Positions 7,779 through 12,584 of a stretch of 16,378 nucleotides of DNA are shown piece after piece. This DNA comes from Actinomycetota bacterium (GTDB lineage: Bacteria > Actinomycetota > Actinomycetes > S36-B12), in assembly GCA_016870425.1 (NCBI GenBank), contig VGBQ01000036.1, forward strand, positions 1 through 16,378, written 5' to 3'. The translations under genes were made by a program, and so were the position numbers. Positions within the stretch are counted from its first letter, which is position 1, and the number at the start of each line of letters is the position of its first letter. Under the pieces are notes generated by a model. That model was given only the letters and a program-made list of their open reading frames with translations. It was not told the origin of the DNA and searched no databases.

Positions 7779-7916
7779 CACGACAACGGATCGGAATCCA
7801 CGCGCGACACACCGAAGCGTGAAATTGCGGCGATGTCGCGAATTGGCCGCCGAATCTGCAACAGTGGACTCCGTAAAACCCTGCCAAGGGGCAGGGAACG
7901 ACCAACTGGAGGCACC
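7779..7916 (+). promoter_or_regulatory. Leader/promoter region of the histone-like gene with two inverted repeats
   Basis: This 138-bp gap is visibly richer in A and T than the coding DNA around it and must hold the promoter of the next gene, but no box is clear enough to name. Two dyads stand out. CGCGACA (7803-7809) pairs with TGTCGCG (7834-7840) across 24 bases. CCCTGCC (7879-7885) pairs with GGCAGGG (7890-7896) around the loop AAGG. The second hairpin ends 11 bases before the GGAGG site (7908-7912) and could modulate translation of the histone-like protein. Confidence 0.4.
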
Positions 7917-8507
7917 GTGGCGGTCGCGAAGAAGACCACCGCGCGCAAGCGGACGGCCAAGAAGGCCCCCGCCAAGCGCGCAGCAGCCAAGAAGGCACCC
8001 GCGCGCAAGCGCGTTGCCAAGAAGGCCGCGCCGAAGAAGGCCGCAGCCAAGAAGGCACCCGCGCGCAAGCGCGCTGCCAAGAAGGCTGCGCCGAAGAAGG
8101 CCGCAGCCAAGAAGGCACCCGCGCGCAAGCGCGCTGCCAAGAAGGCTGCGCCGAAGAAGGCAGCAGCCAAGAAGGCACCCGCGCGCAAGCGCGCTGCCAA
8201 GAAGGCCGCGCCGAAGAGGGCAGCAGCCAAGAAGGCACCCGCGCGCAAGCGCGCTGCCAAGAAGGCCGCGCCGAAGAAGGCAGCAGCCAAGAAGGCACCC
8301 GCGCGCAAGCGCGCTGCCAAGAAGGCCGCGCCGAAGAGGGCAGCAGCCAAGAAGGCACCCGCGCGCAAGCGCGCTGCCAAGAAGGCCGCGCCGAAGAGGG
8401 CAGCAGCCAAGAAGGTCGCTCGCAAGGCTCCCGCGCGCAAGCGCGCTGCCAAGCGGGCTCCCGCGCGCAAGCGCGCTGCCAAGCGGGCTCCCGCGCGCAA
8501 GCGCTAG
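7917..8507 (+). CDS. Histone H1-like, lysine/alanine-rich repeat protein
   Basis: The 196-residue product consists only of A, K, R, P, T, V and the initial Met; 89 residues are Lys or Arg and none is acidic. After a 21-residue start (MAVAKKTTARKRTAKKAPAK, then R) come seven copies of the 20-residue unit AAAKKAPARKRAAKKAAPKK, a partial copy, and two and a half copies of APARKRAAKR. The AKKAP/ARKRAAKK pattern resembles the tails of mycobacterial HupB and Streptomyces HupS and eukaryotic histone H1. The folded HU domain of those proteins is missing, so this would be a free DNA-binding tail, presumably a nucleoid-compacting protein that is disordered off DNA. GTG 7917 is chosen because GGAGG lies at 7908-7912, four bases upstream; the frame upstream (from 7833) lacks the composition. 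A strong terminator follows at 8518. It is transcribed alone. Confidence 0.87.
   Translation: MAVAKKTTARKRTAKKAPAKRAAAKKAPARKRVAKKAAPKKAAAKKAPARKRAAKKAAPKKAAAKKAPARKRAAKKAAPKKAAAKKAPARKRAAKKAAPKRAAAKKAPARKRAAKKAAPKKAAAKKAPARKRAAKKAAPKRAAAKKAPARKRAAKKAAPKRAAAKKVARKAPARKRAAKRAPARKRAAKRAPARKR
7980..8399 (+). repeat. 60-bp tandem repeat, seven full copies, inside the histone-like gene
   Basis: Seven 60-bp units start at 7980, 8040, 8100, 8160, 8220, 8280 and 8340 and stay in frame. Units 2 and 3 are identical. Units 4, 6 and 7 are identical to one another, and unit 5 differs from them at a single base (AAG versus AGG, Lys/Arg). Unit 1 differs mainly by GTT for GCT. The near-identity at silent positions points to recent copying between units rather than only protein-level selection, and the copy number is likely to vary among strains. 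Confidence 0.95.
8427..8504 (+). repeat. 30-bp tandem repeat, 2.6 copies, at the end of the histone-like gene
   Basis: The 30-bp unit at 8427-8456 is repeated exactly at 8457-8486 and again for 18 bases at 8487-8504, just before the TAG stop. It encodes APARKRAAKR. It shares its core with the 60-bp units (CCCGCGCGCAAGCGCGCTGC) but has Arg where they have the second Lys, so it seems to be a shortened derivative that has been amplified separately. Confidence 0.92.
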
Positions 8508-8517
8508 GCCTGTTCAG

Positions 8518-8555
8518 CAGGAAGGCCCGCACCCTCACGGGTGCGGGCCTTCCTG
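8518..8555. terminator. Strong hairpin, probable bidirectional terminator
   Basis: The arms CAGGAAGGCCCGCACCC (8518-8534) and GGGTGCGGGCCTTCCTG (8539-8555) pair perfectly over 17 bp around a TCAC loop. It begins 10 bp after the stop of the histone-like gene and lies 22 bp after the stop of the convergent small gene, so it can serve both. There is no T-run after the hairpin on either strand, which is common for actinobacterial terminators. Confidence 0.85.
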
Positions 8556-8577
8556 CGTGTTCGGGCGCGACGGGCGG

Positions 8578-8760
8578 TCAGTCGTCCTCGGCATCCCAGG
8601 CTTCGGTCCGCGCCTGGGCGCGCTCAAGGGCCGTCTCTGCCTCCGCGCGGGTGAGATACGGGCCCATGCGCTCGGAGTTGGGATCGCCCTGACCCTGCTC
8701 GACCTTCTGGGTCCGCAGGTTGTACCACCACAGGTCGTTGCCATCCAGACCCAGATCCAC
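8578..8760 (-). CDS. Conserved small protein, 60 residues, SPOR-like C-terminal pattern
   Basis: The product starts at GTG 8760, five bases after a clear AAGGAG (8766-8771 on the plus-strand numbering), and ends in DAEDD. It contains DLWWYNLRTQKVEQGQG near residues 9-25 and RMGPYLTRAEAETALERAQA at 31-50. The WYN..T..VE.G pattern followed by GPY.TRAEAE.AL and WDAED recalls small actinobacterial proteins sometimes labelled SPOR-like; I recognise the pattern but not a function. There is no signal peptide or membrane segment, and the protein is acidic. It diverges from map (94 bp between the starts) and shares the terminator at 8518-8555 with the histone-like gene. The frame is open upstream to 8841, but the Shine-Dalgarno sequence supports the short form. 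Confidence 0.8.
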   Translation of the reverse strand: MDLGLDGNDLWWYNLRTQKVEQGQGDPNSERMGPYLTRAEAETALERAQARTEAWDAEDD

Positions 8761-8842
8761 GTCAACTCCTTCCCTCGCGTCGGGCCCGACGCGTGTCCGT
8801 GCGTCAACCCTAGCGGCGCGCATCCGCAGCGGGCCTCGCACC

Positions 8843-8848
8843 TAGACT
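8843..8848 (+). promoter_or_regulatory. Candidate -10 box of map, leaderless spacing
   Basis: TAGACT matches TANNNT and is followed by six bases (CCCGCC) and the map ATG at 8855, so transcription would begin at the A of ATG. No Shine-Dalgarno sequence is present. No clear -35 element was found. Confidence 0.6.
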
Positions 8849-8854
8849 CCCGCC

Positions 8855-9715
8855 ATGACCGCGATGCGCGAGCCTCTCGTGCCCGGAGTGCTGTCGCCTC
8901 GCCGCAGCGTCCCGGCCCGCATCTCACGGCCCGACTATGTCGACCGCCCGGCCCCCGAGCGCTTCACCGGCTCCGAGGTCAAGGACCCCGACACCATCGA
9001 GCGCATGAGGGTCGCGGGGCGGATCGCCGGCCAGGCCCTCCAGGAGGTGGGGCGCGCCGTCGCCCCGGGGGTCACCACGGACGATCTGGACAGGATCGGC
9101 CACGAATTCCTGCTCGATCACGGTGCCTACCCCTCGACGCTGGGCTACCGAGGCTTCCCCAAGTCGCTGTGCACCTCGCTCAACGAGGTCATCTGCCACG
9201 GCATCCCGGACTCCACCGTGCTGGTCGAGGGTGACATCTGCAATGTCGACATCACGGCCTTCATCGGCGGCGTGCACGGAGATACCAATGCCACCTTCCT
9301 CGTCGGGGAGGTGAGCGAGGACGCACGCCTGCTGGTGGAGCGCACCCACGAGGCGACGATGCGCGGCATCGCCTCGGTGGCCCCGGGTCGCCCGATCAAT
9401 GTCATCGGCCGGGTGATCTCCAGCTACGCCAAGCGATTCGACTACGGGGTCGTCCGCGACTTCACCGGGCATGGCATCGGCACGGCGTTCCACAGCGGCC
9501 TTGTCATCCCCCATTACGACGACCCGCGCTATGACACCGTCATGGAGCCGGGGATGACCTTCACCATCGAGCCCATGATCACGCTGGGCACATACGACTA
9601 CGAGATCTGGGACGATGGCTGGACGGTGGTGACGCGAGATCGGCAGCTCACCGCGCAGTTCGAGCACACGATCCTCGTGACCGATGCCGGCAGCGAGATC
9701 CTCACCCTCCCCTGA
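8855..9715 (+). CDS. map: Methionine aminopeptidase type I
   Basis: This 286-residue cytoplasmic metalloprotease removes the initiator methionine from new proteins. The pita-bread fold starts near residue 45. Metal and catalytic residues are all visible: H115 (ICHGIP), D132 (CNVDIT), D143 (VHGDTNATF), H206 (FTGHGIGT), E239 (FTIEPM) and E270 (QFEHTI). About 40 residues precede the domain (PGVLSPRRSVPARISRPDYV and on), a proline-rich N-terminal extension like that of mycobacterial MapB (MetAP1c), whose extension has been linked to ribosome association. ATG 8855 is set by the -10 box six bases upstream; an in-frame ATG three codons later is an alternative. The ROK kinase gene follows after 15 bp and is probably co-transcribed. 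Many actinobacteria have a second map gene near the ribosomal protein genes; this looks like the extended paralogue. Confidence 0.97.
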   Translation: MTAMREPLVPGVLSPRRSVPARISRPDYVDRPAPERFTGSEVKDPDTIERMRVAGRIAGQALQEVGRAVAPGVTTDDLDRIGHEFLLDHGAYPSTLGYRGFPKSLCTSLNEVICHGIPDSTVLVEGDICNVDITAFIGGVHGDTNATFLVGEVSEDARLLVERTHEATMRGIASVAPGRPINVIGRVISSYAKRFDYGVVRDFTGHGIGTAFHSGLVIPHYDDPRYDTVMEPGMTFTIEPMITLGTYDYEIWDDGWTVVTRDRQLTAQFEHTILVTDAGSEILTLP

Positions 9716-9730
9716 CCGAGACGAGAGGCC

Positions 9731-10504
9731 ATGACCACCATCCCGACCACCTGGCCGCACGATGTGCTGACCCTCGGCATCGACATCGGAGGCACCGGCC
9801 TGAAGGCCGGCATCGTCGACTCACAAGGCGTCATGGTGAGCGACCGCGTCAAGATGCCCACGCCGTACCCCTGTCCTCCCCCGCGTTTGGTGGAAGCCCT
9901 CGTCGAGCTCACGGCTCCCCTGTCGGGCTACCTGCGCGTGTCGGTCGGCTTCCCCGGGCTGGTGCGCCGCGGCATCGTCCTGGAGGTGCCGGCATTCTCC
10001 CGACGGGAGTACGGCGGACCCCCTGATCCGCAACTGGTCCACCAATGGGAGGGCTTCCACCTCGCTGACGCCCTCGCCCATGCCTTCAACCTCCCCACAC
10101 TCGTCGTCAACGACGCCGACATGCAGGGTGCAGCCGTCGTGGAGGGACACGGAGTCGAATTCGTCATGACCCTCGGCACCGGTGTGGGCACGGCCCTCTT
10201 CAACGACGGCACCCTGCTTCCCCACTTCGACCTGTCCCACGGTCCCTTCCGCAAGGGCATGACCTTCGACATCGCACTCGGCGAGGCACGGCGCCAGGAG
10301 ATCGGCACCCGGCGCTGGCGCCCCCAGGTGGTCAAGGCCATCGAGTGCTTCCACGACATGCTCTTCTTCGACCGCATCTACGTGGGCGGAGGCAACGCCC
10401 AGCGCCTGGATCCCGCGGATGTGGGCACCAAGGGGGTTATCGTGCCCAATACGGCGGGCATCCTGGGGGGCGTGCGCATCTGGCAGATGACCAGCGGCAC
10501 GTGA
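9731..10504 (+). CDS. ROK-family sugar kinase, polyphosphate glucokinase-like
   Basis: The 257-residue protein has the actin-like kinase fold of the ROK family. LGIDIGGTGLKAGIVDSQG (15-33) is the first phosphate loop, VGFPGLVRRG the second block, VVNDADMQG (125-133) carries the catalytic Asp (D128), and VMTLGTGVGTALFNDG (145-160) is the second phosphate loop. YVGGGNAQRL near residue 220 is the adenosine motif. The family's LGTGIGTALF wording is shared with polyphosphate glucokinases (PpgK). The segment after it reads LSHGPFRKGMTFDIALGEAR (168-187), however, in place of the usual GHLEIDG block, and the zinc motif CxCGxxGC of other ROK proteins is absent. A kinase phosphorylating glucose or a related sugar, from polyphosphate or ATP, is likely; donor and sugar are not proven. 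It lies 15 bp after map and 31 bp before the MarR gene. Confidence 0.85.
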   Translation: MTTIPTTWPHDVLTLGIDIGGTGLKAGIVDSQGVMVSDRVKMPTPYPCPPPRLVEALVELTAPLSGYLRVSVGFPGLVRRGIVLEVPAFSRREYGGPPDPQLVHQWEGFHLADALAHAFNLPTLVVNDADMQGAAVVEGHGVEFVMTLGTGVGTALFNDGTLLPHFDLSHGPFRKGMTFDIALGEARRQEIGTRRWRPQVVKAIECFHDMLFFDRIYVGGGNAQRLDPADVGTKGVIVPNTAGILGGVRIWQMTSGT

Positions 10505-10535
10505 CCGCGGATCGGCGTACGAAGGCGGAGCGACG

Positions 10536-11024
10536 ATGACCCGATGGCTCAGCGATGACGAGCAGGCGTCGTGGCGCGCCTGGATTGCTGTCTCGCTCCT
10601 GCTGCCGGACCGGCTCAGTCGCGACCTCAGCGAGCAGGCTGGCATCTCGCTGCCGGACTACGAGATCCTCGTCTACCTGTCGGAGGCACCCGGTCGGCGC
10701 CTCCGCATGAGCGAGCTAGCCGATCGCACGCTGTCCTCGCGCAGCCGCCTGTCCCATCAGGTGGACCGCCTCAGCGACTCCGGGCTGGTCGATCGCCAGC
10801 CGTGCTCCGACGATCGCCGGGGCTCCTTCGCCGTGCTCACGCAGGCGGGCTGGGACTTCCTGGTCGCCACGGCGCCGGTGCATGTCGAGAGTGTGCGGGA
10901 GCAGCTCGTCGACGTCCTCACTCCCGAGGAGTTCGCGGAGTTCGGGCGCCTGTGCGCCAAGGTCGCCGACCGCTTGCGTCCGGCCGGAGGCGAGGACTGC
11001 GCGGGATCCGATGGCCGGGAGTGA
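10536..11024 (+). CDS. MarR-family transcriptional regulator
   Basis: The 162-residue protein is a winged helix-turn-helix regulator. ISLPDYEILVYLSEAPGRRL (37-56) is the usual linker helix. MSELADRTLSSRSRLSHQVD (58-77) holds the recognition helix, LSDSGLVDRQPCSDDRRGSF (79-98) the wing with the conserved Asp-Arg pair, and VLTQAGWDFL follows. MarR proteins bind DNA as dimers and often repress nearby efflux or stress genes until a phenolic or oxidising signal is present. GGAG about five bases before the ATG supports the start. The last 14 bases overlap the next gene, so the two are probably made together. No clear operator palindrome was seen in the 31-bp gap upstream; if the gene shares the map promoter, its own target may lie elsewhere. 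Confidence 0.93.
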   Translation: MTRWLSDDEQASWRAWIAVSLLLPDRLSRDLSEQAGISLPDYEILVYLSEAPGRRLRMSELADRTLSSRSRLSHQVDRLSDSGLVDRQPCSDDRRGSFAVLTQAGWDFLVATAPVHVESVREQLVDVLTPEEFAEFGRLCAKVADRLRPAGGEDCAGSDGRE

Positions 11025-11586
11025 CGCCGCGGAGATAACCCGCCACCTGGCTGCCTTCCCCGCGCCTCAGCGGCAGGCGCTCGAGGCGATCCGCTCCCGG
11101 ATGCGTGACCTGCTCCCGGGTGCCGACGAGGTGATCGCCTGGGGCATGCCGAGCTATCGCGTCGATAGCGACCTCGTGCTCAGCTTCAGCGGATTTTCGG
11201 ACCACAACAGCCTCTTCCCCGGCGCGGGCGTGGTGAAGGCCATGCGCACCGCGCTGCCCGGCTACGCAAGCACCAAGGGGACCATCCACCTGCCCCGCGA
11301 CGTCGCACCACCGGCAGCGATGCTGCGCACCGTCGTGCGCGCCCGGATCGAGGAGATCAACGCCGGCTATCCCAAGGCCTCCGGAGCCGCCAAGGCCTTC
11401 TATGACAACGGGCACCTCAAGCATCGCGGCCGGATGAAGGATGGGGAGATGCACGGGGCCTGGGAGTTCTTCCGGCGAGACGGCTCCCCCCTGCGATCGG
11501 GGCGCTTCGACCGCGGCCGCCAGGTCGGCCCCTGGACGACGTACGACCGCAGCGGGAAGCCCCACCGGGTGACTGACTTCGGCTAG
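11011..11586 (+). CDS. DUF1801 (YdhG-like) protein fused to MORN-type repeats
   Basis: The 191-residue product has two parts. Residues about 5-118 match the DUF1801/YdhG domain, with DEVIAWGMPSYRVDSDLVLS (39-58), HNSLFPGAGVVKAM (65-78), GYASTKGTIHLPRD (84-97) and a final helix RARIEEINAGY; the domain is small, cytoplasmic and of uncertain function, possibly binding iron or a small ligand. Residues about 129-191 form two and a half MORN-like repeats: YDNGHLKHRGRMKDGEMHGA, then RRDGSPLRSGRFDRGRQVG, then a partial DRSGKPHRVTDFG. These resemble the repeats of YwqK-type proteins. ATG 11011 lies within the end of the MarR gene (14-base overlap) with a weak GGGA four bases upstream, so translation coupling is likely. 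The fusion looks unusual to me, but I cannot search for how common it is. Confidence 0.82.
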   Translation: MAGSDAAEITRHLAAFPAPQRQALEAIRSRMRDLLPGADEVIAWGMPSYRVDSDLVLSFSGFSDHNSLFPGAGVVKAMRTALPGYASTKGTIHLPRDVAPPAAMLRTVVRARIEEINAGYPKASGAAKAFYDNGHLKHRGRMKDGEMHGAWEFFRRDGSPLRSGRFDRGRQVGPWTTYDRSGKPHRVTDFG

Positions 11587-11603
11587 GTCGGGCATCCCCG
11601 ACC
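11586..11603 (+). terminator. Hairpin after the DUF1801-MORN gene
   Basis: GGTCGGG (11586-11592) pairs with CCCGACC (11597-11603) around a CATC loop, beginning at the last base of the TAG stop codon. The 7-bp G+C-rich stem has no T-run after it. It is a plausible but weaker terminator for the map-to-DUF1801 run. Confidence 0.45.
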
Positions 11604-11730
11604 GTGGGTCGTCCCCTATCCACAGGGCACGGGCCGATTGCCGGTGATTGGGGGGACTCCCACGGAGAAATCGCCGTGAAATCGCGGGGCGGGGGTGCGC
11701 CGGGCCGTTCGGCCCGACACACTGGGGCAC
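11604..11730 (+). promoter_or_regulatory. Region upstream of parA with a 16-bp palindrome
   Basis: The gap before the ParA start holds CGGGCCGTTCGGCCCG (11701-11716), seven-base arms around TT, ending 14 bases before the GTG. CACACT (11718-11723) lies seven bases before the GTG and resembles the glnA2 box CACACT-GGGGC. A promoter with an operator or 5' hairpin is plausible. No Shine-Dalgarno sequence better than GGGG is visible. Nothing else was recognised in this stretch. Confidence 0.35.
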
Positions 11731-12525
11731 GTGATCTCCATCAGTGTCCTCAGCCTCAAGGGCGGCGTGGGCAAGACATCCGTCGCACTCGGCCTCGCGG
11801 GAGCTGCCGCCAAGCGCGGCCTCGCCGCCTTGGTGATCGACCTCGATCCCCAGGGCAATGCCACGTCGATCCTCCAGGCCCGCCACGGCCGGTCCCATGC
11901 GGCGGCGGTGCTCGCCCACCCGACCATCGAGGTCCTGCAGGGTGCGATCACCAAGACCGCATGGACCTTCAAGGAAGGTCGCGTCGACGTCGTGGGCAGC
12001 GACCCGGAGCTCATCCGCTACGACGCCTGGACAGGCAAGCGTGGATTTGCTCCCAAGCTCGCGCGGGCCATGCGCCGTCTCGAGGGCTACGACGTCGTCA
12101 TCATCGACTGCCCCCCGTCGCTGGGAGCCCTGACGCGCGAGGCGCTTGCGGCATCGGACCTCGCCGTGGTGGTCACCACGCCTTCCTACTTCGGCGCGCA
12201 GGGTGCAGAGCGGGCAATCGACGAGATCAAGGAGATCCGTGCGACCGTCAACCCCGGTCTGCGCTTCGCCGGCATCATCGTCAATCGCCTCCGGGAGAAG
12301 ACCGAGGAGCACCGCTACCGCAAGCGCGAGCTCATCGCGATCCACGGGCCTGGCGCTATCCTAAAGCCCGCGGTCCCCGAGCGGGTGGCCCTGCAGCAGG
12401 CCGAGAGCACCGGCGAGCCCATCTCCGCGGTGAAGTCCGCTGGCGCGCGGGACGTTGCGAAGGTCTTCGACAAGCAGATGGCTCGACTGATCAGGATGGC
12501 GCGCGACGCCGACGCGTCTGAGTGA
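11731..12525 (+). CDS. ParA-family ATPase without an adjacent ParB
   Basis: The 264-residue protein is a deviant Walker-type ATPase. MISISVLSLKGGVGKTSVAL (1-20) contains the KGGVGKT P-loop with the signature lysine K10 and the ATP lysine K15. VIDLDPQGNATS (35-46) is the switch I/Walker A' block, and DVVIIDCPPSLGALT (121-135) is Walker B with D126. ERVALQQAESTGEPI near the C-terminus is typical of the chromosomal ParA/Soj group. These proteins bind DNA non-specifically as ATP dimers and position chromosomes, plasmids or protein assemblies. No ParB, parS-like sequence or cargo gene is next to it, so it is more likely an orphan positioning ATPase than the main chromosome partition protein. The GTG at 11731 begins the domain exactly; GTG 11695 would add 12 arginine-containing residues that look non-homologous. 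Confidence 0.92.
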   Translation: MISISVLSLKGGVGKTSVALGLAGAAAKRGLAALVIDLDPQGNATSILQARHGRSHAAAVLAHPTIEVLQGAITKTAWTFKEGRVDVVGSDPELIRYDAWTGKRGFAPKLARAMRRLEGYDVVIIDCPPSLGALTREALAASDLAVVVTTPSYFGAQGAERAIDEIKEIRATVNPGLRFAGIIVNRLREKTEEHRYRKRELIAIHGPGAILKPAVPERVALQQAESTGEPISAVKSAGARDVAKVFDKQMARLIRMARDADASE

Positions 12526-12572
12526 AGAGTCGCGCCTGGGTACCCGCCCGGAAGCGATCGCCGGTGTGGCAC

Positions 12573-12578
12573 TACGGT
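12573..12578 (+). promoter_or_regulatory. Candidate -10 box of the secreted protein gene, leaderless spacing
   Basis: TACGGT matches TANNNT. Exactly six bases (CACCTC) separate it from the ATG at 12585, predicting transcription from the A of ATG. There is no Shine-Dalgarno sequence. The box also argues for the ATG at 12585 over the in-frame upstream GTG at 12522. Confidence 0.55.
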
Positions 12579-12584
12579 CACCTC

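Noticed and set aside
7980..8399. Regular 60-bp repeats considered as a CRISPR array.
   Set aside because: There are no unique spacers between repeats; the units are contiguous and in frame with a lysine-rich protein.
7775..8500. Long open frame antisense to the histone-like gene, encoding a repeated hydrophobic Phe/Leu/Ala protein; similar long frames exist in other phases across the repeat.
   Set aside because: A 60-bp repeat without stop codons in one unit stays open through all units in every frame. There is no start with an SD site, and the plus frame has the known histone-tail composition.
10918..12345. A 475-residue minus-strand open frame opposite the DUF1801 and ParA genes.
   Set aside because: It is a shadow frame in high-GC DNA; both plus-strand genes have clear family motifs.
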